In this document: positions 30,986 to 40,809 of the stretch, piece by piece | How positions within the stretch are numbered: the first letter of the stretch is position 1 | How the letters are laid out: every line of letters starts with the position of its first letter | NCBI RefSeq assembly: GCF_018991925.1 | Contig: NW_024724368.1 | Location: 2,407,778-2,471,777, forward strand | Origin: Homarus americanus | Lineage: Eukaryota > Arthropoda > Malacostraca > Decapoda > Nephropidae | Length of the DNA: 64,000 nt | Reading direction: 5' to 3' | Program-made: the position numbers and the translations under genes | The notes under the pieces: generated by a model | What the model saw: only the letters and a program-made list of their open reading frames with translations | Database searches by the model: none | What the model was told of the DNA's origin: nothing

Positions 30986-31149
30986 CGGATCACCTGAAGA
31001 ATCCCCACCCCAGCTTATTTCACCTAAATATTAACCACCCTCACATTATTTTTTTTGAGGGGGGTTAGTCTAGGTTAAGTTAGATTAGTGTTAGGGTTAG
31101 TTAATCTATAGGTGAAATAAGCTAGAATGGAGATTTTTCAGATGATTCG
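30986..31149. mobile_element. Foldback (MITE-like) element
   Basis: Two 50-bp arms (30986-31035 and 31100-31149) are inverted repeats matching at 41 of 50 positions, with the core AGCTTATTTCACCTA identical. A 64-bp centre holds a T8 run and TTAGG-like words. Most differences are transitions. Related half-elements are seen at 25233 and 40335. No transposase and no clear target-site duplication. Confidence 0.6.
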
Positions 31150-31239
31150 AAAGTTTTAATTTGTTTTTAACTTTTTTGCAATTTAAAAGTATTTTGTCAA
31201 AGTTAAAATATTTTTTATGGGAATATGTGGATAAAGGTA

Positions 31240-31800
31240 ATGTTCAACTCCAGAGGGAACAGCAGTGTGTTGGGTGTGGCGGTGGGAAGAGGTGGTGGGT
31301 GGGTGGTTGTGGGGGATGGGTGGGTTGCTGTGGGTGGAGTCGAGAATGTTTTACGGATTCCTAGCGATGAGGAGGAAAAAGGTGAGGGATTAGAGATGAA
31401 GGAGGAGTCGGGAAGGAGTGGGGAACGAGGAGGTGAGGAATTAGGGATGAAGGAGTCGGGAGGTAAAGGATTTAGAGAAGGAGAAGAAGTAGGGAAGGAG
31501 TGGGGAAGCGGGGAGGGAAGAGAAAGAGGGATTAAGGATGAAGAAGAAATCGATAAGGAACGAAGGAACTAGGTACATTAGGGATGGATAAGGAGTCCCT
31601 GATGATGAAGGAATAAAGAACAGACAAGGAATGAAGAGAATAGTAAATGTGGAGAGAGAGAGAGAGGAATGATAAGTGTGTGCATAGGTAGATAGATAGG
31701 TAGAGGGGAATGCATGGGGAGGGTAGATACCGCCTTGTAGTGTGGGTGGAATGAGTGGATAAGAGGATGGGTGAATGGGTAGTTGTATGGGTGAGAGTGA
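31240..31800. repeat. Purine-rich region
   Basis: GGTGGGTGGTTG-rich DNA, then GGAATGAAGGAGT/GAAGGAGTGGGGAA units to about 31640 and GGATGGGTGAATGGGT units to 31850. On the - strand TTTTTCCTCCTCATCGCTAG at 31361-31380 is acceptor-like, with two open frames after it but no donor. Confidence 0.65.
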
Positions 31801-32039
31801 ATAGTAGGTGGATGGGTGAGTGGGTAAGGTGAATGAGTGGGTGGAGGTAGTCACACAAATGCTCGTAGGTCTGCCTTGGGAGCATCTCGGGAGCATTAAT
31901 AAAGGGATATTGTGTAACCTGGCTGAGGTGAGAATGCTCTTGACTCTGTTGGGAAACCCTGGCTCAGATGTGTGCGTGTTTGTTTTTTTGGTGTTTCTTT
32001 TGATGTATGTCTGTTTTTCTTTCTGTGGTGTGTGTGTGT

Positions 32040-32394
32040 GTGTGTAGAGGTTGAGTCTACGGCGTTAGTGCTGAAGAGGTTTAATGTCCTCAGCCTCTCA
32101 ATCCAACCACACACCTCCAACCTCACATCTCCCCCCTTCCTCTCCTCAACCTCACACCATTTCCACTTTAACCTCACCTCCACATCCCTAACTACTCCTC
32201 CCTAACCTCACCAACCCCACTCCAGTCTCCACGGTGAGGGAGGAATGAGTCACACTGTCCCAACTTGAGGGGTCATTGAAGATATTATTACTCCCAATAT
32301 ACTTACTACGGATCCTTCTTGTCATGACGCCACCTCGCCAACTTGACTTATTCGCGATGATGAAACCTAAAAAAAAAAGAATAGAAAATAGTTG
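32040..32394. other. Unique DNA, no gene called
   Basis: (TG)n at 32030-32045, then DNA rich in ACCTCAC words. The small frames are rich in Ser/Thr/Leu and unremarkable. Confidence 0.4.
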
Positions 32395-32540
32395 GGGTCT
32401 TTCTAATGATTTTCTGTTATTTTTTGGTTGATTCCTGTTTTTTTGGTTGATTCCTGTTTTTTTGGTTGATTCGTGTGTTTTTATGGTTGATTCCTGTGTT
32501 TTTGGTTGAATTCTGTGTTTTTTTGGTTGATTCCTGTGGT
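32395..32540. repeat. About 24-bp GGTTGATTCCTG repeat
   Basis: Five to six copies of TTTTTTGGTTGATTCCTGTG with T-run length changes. Confidence 0.85.
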
Positions 32541-33019
32541 GTTTGTGTGAGTTGTCGATAATTGATTCACGTGAGTCACTGGGGTAGAGGGGGGGAGGCA
32601 GAGCTAACGACACATCATCACGGCTTCTCTCTCTCTCTCATTGACGTCATAGGCACATCATAAAGATAAGCCTTATAATCTGGGGATATCGACGGACGGG
32701 TGTGTGTGTGTGTGACGTGGCGTGGCGTTGACACTCACGCCCTTCACACCCCCCCACACACACACCACAAACAGCTGATAGCCACCACCTGTACTATCAC
32801 CACACACACACACACAATTTCTCTTATTTGAAAGTTAATCTTATTTGTGTTGGTGCGGTTAGATTATTTGTACTGAGAGAGAGAGAGAGAGAGAGGAAAC
32901 TTAAGTTCAAAGGCACACAATGTGAACGACACTGAACAAGTATGAGGTGTTTTAGTTGAACGTGAACACAAATGTATACAGTACATGAACACATTCTAAA
33001 GGGTGAATTCTCCTTACCT

Positions 33020-33051
<32 letters not shown>

Positions 33052-33500
33052 TGTAACTCCCAACATAATTTTTTTACCCATCCGTTTCTTTGTGGAGGTC
33101 AACTGTATGTGTCTTTGTCTAATAAATAATATTAGCATGTGGTTCACCCTCTTTCTTTGTGTGTGTGTGTGTGTGTGTGTGTGAGGAACAATACTCCCCG
33201 GATGATGTCACTATTTCCTTCCTCCTCACTGCTACTTGGTGTCTCGCTAAAGGCTCCCCCCCCCCTCTCTTTCTCTCTCCTCTCATCCCACTCCTCCTCT
33301 CATCCCTCTCATCACACTCCTTGGTTCTGCTGTTTGAAGAATCTTGATGAATTTTTTTATTATTATTTTTTTCATCATGGGTGAAAATCTCTCGTGGTTT
33401 TTGTGTCAATTGAAGGTCAAATAAAACCCAAACTGACCTGACTTGACCTACTCTAACCTGACCTACGTTAACCTGGTGATGACCTAAAAGGAGGCGCCCC
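32541..33500. other. Unique DNA with microsatellites
   Basis: TGACGTCA at 32642, (TG)/(CA) tracts near 32700 and 32800, (GA)n at 32876-32896, (ATC)n at 33020-33051 and (TG)n at 33160-33182. TGACCTGACTTGACC-type pentamers lie at 33425-33475. No gene. Confidence 0.6.
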
Positions 33501-33545
33501 ACAATGATGACTTGACTCTGGTCCCTCGCCCCCCTCCCCCCTTAG

Positions 33546-34822
33546 GAACGAATGGAAGCGATCATTTCAAACTCTATTCGAAACCACCTGGAGAAGCATA
33601 AGTTGATCAATGATTCCCAGCATGGCTTCACAAGCGGACGTTCTTGCCTAACTAATCTATTAACATTCTTTTCATTAGTTTTCGAATCGGTGGACGAGGG
33701 GCACAATTATGATGTGGTATATCTCGACTTTAGCAAAGCCTTCGACAGTGTCCCCCACGAAAGACTGATAAGAAAGGTAGAAGCACATGGCATTAAAGGT
33801 AATATTCTAAAATGGATTTGGGCGTGGTTACAGGACAGGAAACAGCGAGTGAGCATTAACGGCACTAAATCCCATTGGAGCAACGTCACTAGTGGAGCTC
33901 CCCAAGGCTCAGTACTTGGACCATTATTATTTATTATATACATAAACAACATAGATATCGGCATAGACAGCAACATAAGTAAATTTGCTGATGATACTAA
34001 AATAGGACGTGTAATTAAATCTGACGAGGACTCTGCAAAACTACAGGAAGATCTAAACAAATTTTTCGAATGGTCGGAAAAATGGCAGATGAAATTCAAT
34101 GTGGACAAATGTAAAGTACTCAGTATAGGAGATGTAAACAGGGAAACCAGTTACCAGATGAACAACGATGCCATTGTGAAATCCGATTGCGAGAGAGATT
34201 TAGGAGTAATGATAAGTAGGAACCTTAAGCCAAGTAAACAATGTGTTTTTGCTCGTAACAAGGCTAATAAAGTACTTGGGTTCATACAAAGGAGTGTTAG
34301 TTACAAGACTAGCGAGGTCATCTTAAGATTATATCTTGCGCTTGTGAGACCTCACCTGGATTACGCAGTTCAGTTCTGGTCACCGTATTACAGAATGGAT
34401 ATAGAATCCTTGGAAAGAATCCAGAGGAGAATGACAAGAATAATCCCGGGCATTAGGAACCTTGAGTACAGAGACAGGTTAAAGCATCTTAATTTGTACT
34501 CCCTCGAGAGACGTAGAAGTCAGGGCTAAACAAAGGGGACATTACAAAGGTACTCAAACTATCCAACCAGGAGCGAACTCCTAACAATGGTTTTAAATTA
34601 GACAAATTTAGATTTAGGCGTGAAATAGGCAAACACTGGTTTGGAAACAGAGTAATGGATGAATGGAACAAGTTACCAAATGTCATCATTAACTCGAATA
34701 CGCTGAATAGCTTCAAACATAGGTTGGATGCTTATATGAGCAATAGGGGTTGGGTGTAAATGGGACTGCCCAGTATGGGCCAATAGGCCCGCTGCAGTTT
34801 CCTCCATTCTTATGTTCTTATG
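33546..34822 (+). mobile_element. 5'-truncated CR1/L2-like LINE, RT pseudogene
   Basis: The frame from GAA at 33546 (TAG immediately before) encodes a reverse transcriptase for about 325 codons. It has QHGF, YLDFSKAFDSVPHERL (motif A), SGAPQGSVLGPLLFI (motif B), FADDTKIG (motif C) and KWQMKFNVDKCKVLSIG. A shift of one base at about 34525, next to TAA, moves the rest (WNKLP, SFKHRLDAY) to another frame that ends at 34757-34759. The 3' end finishes in ATTCTTATGTTCTTATG, the short direct repeat typical of CR1-type tails. The endonuclease and any ORF1 are missing. The 5' junction is a C-rich tract ending CCTTAG. The catalytic FADD is intact, but the copy is dead. Confidence 0.93.
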
Positions 34823-34829
34823 AATGTGA

Positions 34830-34945
34830 TGACCTATTCCACTGAGTACCATTACAGTGTACTTGAGGAGTGGCCATCGTACTCAAAGGTTAAATCCTGG
34901 TACTCAAAGGTTAATCCTTCGTACTCAGTGTTAATATTAATGATA
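34830..34945. repeat. Degenerate TACTCAAAGGTTAA units
   Basis: GTACTCAAAGGTTAA and variants four to five times, related to the 22-bp satellite core at 27.4-28.9 kb. Here the units are dispersed and diverged, not homogenised. Confidence 0.65.
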
Positions 34946-35015
34946 ATGAATTGACCCGCATGTATGTGTACTGTATGTGTACTCATATACCTATACCCGG
35001 TGAGGTGTACATAAC

Positions 35016-35090
35016 CCGGAAGTGACGTAACCTAACCTGATATTAAAACCGCCAATCAGAGAGCTATACGTCACGTCACGGTCTTCCTGT
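35016..35090 (+). promoter_or_regulatory. ETS/CRE composite with CCAAT and double CRE
   Basis: CCGGAAGTGACGTAA (35016-35030) is an ETS site fused to a CRE-like site, a known composite of animal promoters. It is followed by GCCAATCAG (CCAAT at 35052-35056), TACGTCACGTCACG (35067-35080, two overlapping CRE half-sites) and TTCCTG at 35084. The 75-bp cluster is the best promoter candidate in the window. The downstream DNA to 35670 is unique, but no coding exon was recognised. Confidence 0.5.
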
Positions 35091-35109
35091 TATGTGGCTG
35101 ACCAGTGTT

Positions 35110-35670
35110 TGTTTTACATCTCGGTTACACTTTGTTACACATTGTTACGAGTGATGTTACGGAACCCAAATTGATGTTATACACTTCGTTAGGCTCATAG
35201 CTAACGAACGAAAGCGTTAAGATTGTGGTTTTATGGGGAGATATTCGTTAATAGAATTCTTATATTTGGTGTATCTTTGGCTATTCGTATACAGTCAACG
35301 AAAGTTTATTTATGTTTTGTCTATTATTCGTGAATTTTTGTGTTGTGGATAGTAAATAACTTTACGAACAACAAAGAATCGGTTGGGTCAAATTTTTTAT
35401 CGAGACAAAATTGAAAAAATATATATATTACGGATTTGTCTTGATTATTATTATTATTATTATTTTATTATTATTATTAAGTTTACGAAATGAGAAGTGA
35501 CAAATCTTATCGTAATTTTTTTTTTATATACGACTATTCATATTTTTTTTGAGAGTTCCTTTCTCCATTGTTGAGTTGAGACTGGATGTTGGGAAAGTGA
35601 GTTCAGTTGCCCGTGAAGCCTCCATTGTTGTTGTGGGTCTCCGGAGCCAGAGTCCACGCGTCCCAGCTGT
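35110..35670. other. Unique AT-rich DNA downstream of promoter-like cluster
   Basis: GTTACAC(T/A)TTGTTACAC words at 35125-35160 and AT-rich DNA to 35560. Then a GC-balanced 100 bp (GTCTCCGGAGCCAGAGTCC) that could be transcribed leader sequence, interrupted by the LINE tail at 35673. Confidence 0.35.
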
Positions 35671-35672
35671 TG

Positions 35673-35710
<38 letters not shown>

Positions 35711-35935
35711 TAGCCAGACAAACACAGATGGGGTGGATAATAATAACTATTAACGTGGCTGAATCAAATGAGAGCCTGAACTCTCTTAGTGGCACCTGAT
35801 ATACAGTATACTATACATTTATCTCAAAGAATTATTATATAACATTTAGTATCATCTGGACTACTACAGGTACTTGGTGTTAGTAAAATACATATGAGAA
35901 TGTTACCACGATTATTACTTATTATTTATTTATTT
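35673..35935 (-). mobile_element. LINE 3' tail with (TAA)n end
   Basis: On the - strand about 225 bp of unique sequence ends in TGTCTGGCTAAATAATAA and 12-13 TAA units (35673-35710). The same sequence, diverged, is at 44053-44290 in the same orientation. A 3' fragment with a trinucleotide tail is typical of a 5'-truncated LINE or a LINE-mobilised SINE. Confidence 0.6.
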
Positions 35936-35939
35936 ATTT

Positions 35940-36400
35940 ATATTCTAATGGAGAGATGGGAATTGTTTCTCTTGAGGCCAGAGGATAACTAAACAATATA
36001 GTTAACCACTCCTTACGGCAGAGGATAACGCTACGATATCTAAACCTTAACCATTTGATGTTAGAGACGAGATTCCGGTGTTAACGTTATTTGTATTTCA
36101 ACCTCATTACGTTATCGTACTGAACTCCGGTATGTAATGGCGTCTGTTGAAACTACGGCGCCGTGAACACATCCGAATCGCAAGCAGGAGAATTATGATG
36201 TATCAAATCCAACGTAGCGAAATTAGATGATTGGTTCATCGTACCCAGAATTACAAAATAGGCAGCGTGCGTAGTCGAATTGTCGTAATTGGCGTAAACA
36301 TACGTGAAAGTCTGAAATGGGAAGAGTTTAATGATACGCAACTCTGAGTTTACGCAATCGAGGGAGGCTTTGTCTGGGGGCGTGGTGGAGGGGGGGGGGT
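35940..36400. other. Unique CpG-rich DNA with unresolved frame
   Basis: 36050-36360 is non-repetitive and has many CpGs (CGGCGCCG, CGTAGCG). A 62-codon ATG frame on the - strand (36153-36341) has mixed composition but no recognised domain. It is not called as a gene. Confidence 0.35.
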
Positions 36401-36543
36401 GGGGTGATGTCAGGGGTAAGGGAGGAGTGGGATGGGGTGATGTCAGGGGGAGGGGAGGAGTGGGATGGGGATAGTGGCACCTGCCTACCTCTCTGCCTAC
36501 CCACCAACCTATACTTACCTTTACCTACCTACCTACCTACCTA

Positions 36544-36578
<35 letters not shown>

Positions 36579-36640
36579 AAACATACCAACCGTCCTACCT
36601 GCCTACCTATTTCTACCTACCTACCTACCAGGCTTAGCGG
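36400..36640. repeat. GGGATGGGGTGATGTCAGG duplication and (CCTA)/(CCTG) array
   Basis: A 35-bp G-rich unit occurs twice at 36400-36470, then ACCTACCTACC and GCCTGCCTGCC tetranucleotides at 36481-36630. Confidence 0.92.
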
Positions 36641-36739
36641 GATGACCGTCTATTCATCCAATCTGTGTCTGCCTCTATCCAACGAGCCACCTCATCCATC
36701 CATCACTGCTGCCTGACTGTTGCTGACCACACTGCTGTC

Positions 36740-36975
36740 ACCTCTCACACACACTCTTACCTCTAACACACACTCTTTTACCTCTCACACACACACTCTC
36801 TTACCTCTAACACACACTCATTTACCTCTCACACTCACTCTTACCTCTCACACTCACTCTTACCTCTAACACACACTCTTTTACCTCTCTCACACACTCT
36901 TACCTCTAACACACACTCTTTTACCTCTCTCACACACACTCTTACTTTCACACTCTTTCTTTCCTCTCACACACT
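36740..36975. repeat. CTCTTACCTCTAACACACA repeat
   Basis: About eight units of 22-30 bp alternating ACCTCTAACACACACTC and ACCTCTCACACAC. Confidence 0.9.
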
Positions 36976-37213
36976 CTTGAAACTTGACCTTAATTGACCT
37001 CGCTGTGATGCTTATTATAGATGTAACAAATTAAAAATAGTCAGAGAGAAAGATAATGACCCAGTTGTCTGTAAATGTGTTTGTGACGCCTTGTTATGGG
37101 TGAAGAATCCCCCACTTGCCTACCGTGTCTCTCCCTCCAGTAGGTAAAAGTTGTATACACCATTTGTTAACATTTGTAATAGTGATTTTGTGTTATCATG
37201 CGTTTTGTTATCT

Positions 37214-37290
37214 TGGGTGCGGTGGGTGAGTGGATACAGCTCTCGTTACCGTTTCCAAGTGTCTTTGGTTCGCGGTTGATTGGGGTTATC
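37214..37290 (+). repeat. tRNA-derived SINE-like segment
   Basis: GGTGGGTGAGTGGATACAGC resembles a Pol III A box (TGGNNNAGTGG), and 47 bp later GGTTCGCGGTTGATT resembles a B box. CTCTCG and TTTCCAAG lie where the anticodon region would be. No convincing clover-leaf can be drawn, so this is not a functional tRNA. Confidence 0.35.
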
Positions 37291-37374
37291 GGATTTTGGT
37301 AAAGAGAAATGATGGGGGTTAGCTACTCTGTCTCTTTTGTATACGTGGTGTAGTGACTAGTTTACTGTGTGTTG

Positions 37375-37555
37375 TGCTAACCTAACTTAAGCTAATCTAA
37401 CCTAACTTAACGTAATCTAATCTGACCTAATTTAACATAATTTTATCTGACCTAACCTGACCTCATAACCTAACCTAACCTAATCTGACCTAATCTAACC
37501 TAACCTAATCTGACCTAATCTGACCTAACCTAACCTAACCTAACCTAACCTTCCT
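37375..37555. repeat. CCTAA telomere-like tract
   Basis: Degenerate TAACCTAACTTAA with TCTGACCTAA variants. It becomes cleanest at 37520-37551 with six or so CCTAA units. Confidence 0.85.
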
Positions 37556-37654
37556 TTTCACATTTTATTGGATTTAAATACTTTAGATTATTTAGGGGAA
37601 GTCATACTACACTGACCTCCTCCAGTACCAGTAGATCACCTGGGTCGTCCTTTA

Positions 37655-37995
37655 AGCAGGAAGTCGTGAGGGTCGTACTACAAATAGGAGGTCGCGAGGG
37701 TCGTACTACAAATAGGAGGTCGTGAGGGTCGTACTACAAATAGGAGGTCGTGAGGGTCGTACTACTAATAGGAGGTCGTAAGGGTCGTATACTACCAACA
37801 GGAGGTCGTGAGGGTCGTATACTACCAGCAGGAGGTCGTGAGGGTCGTATACTACCAGCAGGAGGTCGTGAGGGTCGTATACTACCAGCAGGAGGTCGTG
37901 AGGGTCGTATACTACCAGCAGGAGGTCGTGAGGGTCGTATACTACCAGCAGGGGGTCGTGAGGGTCGTATACTACCAGCAGGGGGTCGTGAGGTC
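37655..37995. repeat. 28/30-bp minisatellite
   Basis: Two related unit types are joined. A 28-bp type (GTCGTACTACAAATAGGAG) at 37655-37770 becomes a 30-bp type (GGGTCGTATACTACCAGC) to 37995. An insertion of TATA and CAGC for AAT marks the change. The ~100-codon frames on both strands follow from the 30-bp period. Confidence 0.97.
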
Positions 37996-38039
37996 ATGCT
38001 ACCGCAAGGCCTCGTCACAAACCGCCGCCTCATTGACTT

Positions 38040-38283
38040 GTAAATGTCGAATCCTATTATTATGTGAGTGGTATACAGTACACCCTCACCCCAGCAGCTC
38101 TCTCCCGCCCCCTTGCCCTGCCCCGCCCTTGCCCCCGCCTGGCTATCTCCTGATGGCTACACACAGAACCACTTGTGTGTCTTCTTACTTTATTTAACTT
38201 TTGTTTTATTGACCTTTCAGTTTTGTTTTTCGTAAGAATTTAATACGTGTGTGTCTGTTTGTCTTCTCTGTCTGTCTGTCTAA

Positions 38284-38285
<2 letters not shown>
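38040..38285 (+). other. Unique DNA with acceptor/donor-like pair
   Basis: TTTTGTTTTATTGACCTTTCAG (38199-38220) is followed after 11 bases by GTAAGAATTT. This is a tight 3'/5' splice-site pair with too little space for a normal exon. CCCGCC-rich DNA lies at 38105-38140. Confidence 0.2.
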
Positions 38286-38365
<80 letters not shown>

Positions 38366-38427
38366 TTTTCCTATCTTGTTCATTTGTTATCCCTGAATTT
38401 ACGTAACACACACACACACACACACAG
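38286..38427. repeat. (TG)n then (CA)n
   Basis: (TG)n at 38286-38362 and (CA)n at 38407-38427, opposed across about 45 bp, so they could pair as an inverted repeat. Confidence 0.97.
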
Positions 38428-38636
38428 CCTTTCATTATAATTAAGTAAATAGGTCATGTCAAATTCCCTTATCATAGGACTGTCGTAACTATGGTGAGGA
38501 ACAAGAAAGGTATTGGTCAGTGATGGAGAGGTGATGATTATCTCCACTAGCTAACATCTTCACTACAGGGACGCCACTTTGGAGGTTTTATTTGGCTAAT
38601 GCTAGATGATTCTATTTAGTGGAGAGATTACCTAGC

Positions 38637-38812
38637 CTAGCATTACATTACCTAACCTAACCTAACCTAACCTCAACCTAACCCAACCTAGCATTACCTT
38701 ACCTTACCTAACCTTACCTAACCTAACCTAACCTAGCATTACCTTACCTTACCTAACCTAACCTAACCTAACCTAGCATTACCTTACTTTACCTTACCTT
38801 ACCTACCTTCCC
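38637..38812. repeat. CCTAA/CCTTA pentamer tract
   Basis: ACCTAACCTAACCTAACC with CCTTACCTTACC and a recurring CTAGCATTACC interruption. Higher-order copies at about 38640, 38690 and 38735. Confidence 0.88.
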
Positions 38813-38854
38813 ACTGTACACAGGGTTACTAAGTGTTGTAGGAAGTGAGGCATA

Positions 38855-39085
38855 GGTGTGGTGTGTGGGGGAGGTGTGAGGTGGTGGGGGGAGGTGTGAG
38901 GTGTGAGGTGTGAGGGTGTATGAGGGGGGAGGTGTGGGGGTGTATGAGGGAGGTGTGAGGGTGTATGAGGGAGGTGTGAGGGTGTATGAGGAGGTGTGAG
39001 GGAGGGTGTATGAGGGAGGTGTGAGGGTGTATGGGGGAGGTGTGAGGGGTGTATGTGGGAGGTGTGAGGGAGGTGTGAGATGTAG
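38855..39085. repeat. 22-bp GTGTGAGGGTGTATGAGGG repeat
   Basis: About nine units, G-rich on +, with some half units. Frames on the - strand are Pro/Thr/Ser-rich artefacts. Confidence 0.93.
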
Positions 39086-39234
39086 CAGTGGGTGATCTTG
39101 GTGAAGATTATAATGGGCGGTGATGGGCGTTGTCGGACTCCTTCCGCCCCCTTCCCCTCTCTCTTCTCTCTCCGACCCATTAATCGGTGTCAATAGTATT
39201 TTTTCTTTTGTATTTTTGTCAACCACTAACCCAA

Positions 39235-39744
39235 CCCCTTCCTCCTCTCTTCCTCTCCTCCTTCTCCTCCCTCCTTCCTCTCCCTCCTCCCTTCCCTCCT
39301 CCTCCCCTCCTCCTCCCTGCCCCTTTGTTGAGGACAGATGGTGAGCTGCGTGACGGTGGAAAAAGAGAGGGGGGTAAAAGGGAGAGAAAGGGGGATAGGG
39401 GAAAGAGAGGGAGGAGATATTGAAGAGGGAGATGGGATGGAGAGAGAGAGAGAGAGAGAGAGATTAGACAGTAGCACAGAGTTAAAAGACCTAATGGAGG
39501 GAGGGAGAGTGAATGAGGGAGGGAGGAGGTAGAGAGTGATGGAGGGAGGGAGGCGGGCAGGAGCGACGGAAGGCGTAAATGCGTGATTACAACCCACCTC
39601 TTCCTCATTCACCCTCCACCTCCCCCACTTCTGTTCCCCCGACCCTCCCCATTCTCCACCTCTCACCCTCCTACCCCTCCTAACCCTCCCTCACCCTCCT
39701 ACCCCTCCCTCACCCCTTCCTCCTCCTCACCCTTCCCTCCCCAG
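39235..39744. repeat. Alternating Y, R and Y tracts
   Basis: C/T-rich 39235-39325, G/A-rich 39355-39550 (with a GA microsatellite near 39440) and C/T-rich 39597-39744. The last ends CCTTCCCTCCCCAG, a strong polypyrimidine tract and 3' splice site. On the - strand TCTTTTTCCACCGTCACGCAG (39348-39368) is also acceptor-like. Confidence 0.8.
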
Positions 39745-39800
39745 CGAACACCTGCCGCGTACACTGACGTCACAGGTGCGGTGGACCACTCGGCGTACAG
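39745..39800 (+). CDS. Candidate 56-bp internal exon, unrecognised
   Basis: A long C/T tract ends in CCCCAG (AG at 39743-39744). The segment reads in one frame as RTPAAYTDVTGAVDHSAY with G/C-rich third positions and ends GTACAG before GTAGTC, a weak-to-fair donor. That frame meets TAG in the would-be intron just after the donor, as expected of a real exon edge. It also contains TGACGTCA (39765), and CCAAT follows at 39812, so it may instead be a promoter. No homology recognised. Confidence 0.28.
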
Positions 39801-39811
39801 GTAGTCGTTGA

Positions 39812-40470
39812 CCAATCAGGCGAGGCGTTTATCCGGGGATTCGAGGTGAGGTGTGTTTGAGTGTGTTGGAGGAAATGCTTGAGTGTGTTGGAAAAAGTAC
39901 TCGAGTGTGTTGGATTTAACAAGAAAAACAAAAACCCTCAGAAGGAAAGTTCGATTTTGAGGCAAGAGAAACATATGTACTAAGACTGCATAAAGGAAGT
40001 TCAAATTATACCAAAAGTTCAAAAAAGTTCCAGATATAACAATAATATGTAAAAAAAGGCAAAATAAGTTCAATTTTTAACGAAGAGAAAGGGCAAAGAC
40101 AGACAGACAGACCGACCGACCGACCGACCAGGAGGACCTTCACTCGCTGGGTCTGACGGGGGGGACCAGGCTCAATAACAAGGACAGACCCACAATCCGG
40201 TCGCGTGCTGAACCTGACCACTTACTCACACCCGTCAAGTGTGTGTGTGACATGGTTGGATTAGCAAGTTATCTCGTCTTATCATCAAGTCCAACACTAT
40301 CTGGGGAGGTTAGGTTAACTTTATGGTGTTTAATCATCAGGTGAAATAAGCTGGGGTGTCTGGCATTGTCACTCGGTCAGGTGCCAGTAATCGTGAGGAA
40401 GTGCCATGTGTTTAGCTGCTACAGTAAAGGGTCATGAATTTATATATGTATGTACGTGTAAAGTATGTTA
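39812..40470. other. Unique DNA with partial foldback copy
   Basis: GAGTGTGTTGGA units occur at 39858-39915, (GACA)/(GACC) at 40107-40131, and GTGAAATAAGCTGGGG at 40342, which matches the foldback arm at 31111. No gene. Confidence 0.5.

Positions 40471-40524
<54 letters not shown>
40471..40524. repeat. (TG)n microsatellite
   Basis: About 27 TG units. Confidence 0.98.
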
Positions 40525-40530
<6 letters not shown>

Positions 40531-40809
40531 AAGTGGCCTTCTAACTGAACGGCTAAGTTTAAACGTGTGAAAAATAAATCCACACACACACACCTCCAGA
40601 ATCAGTGGGTCATGGTACACGGAGGAGGAGGAGTGAAGAGGAATGAGGGGGAGTGAGGGGGAATGATGCAGGGAGTAAAACGCAGATGTTTGTGTAGCTG
40701 GTGTGTGTGTGGGGGGGGGGGTTAGGCCAGAGGCGGCAGATCACTTACTAATAGGAAAGAGGCTGGGAGGTTGTCCTTCAAACCTACCAGCTGTTCTGAC
40801 ATATTGAGA

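Noticed and set aside
33707..34108. 133-codon - strand frame
   Set aside because: Antisense shadow of the LINE reverse transcriptase.
37214..37290. Functional tRNA gene
   Set aside because: No clean acceptor stem or anticodon loop; the B box deviates (GGTTCGCGG).
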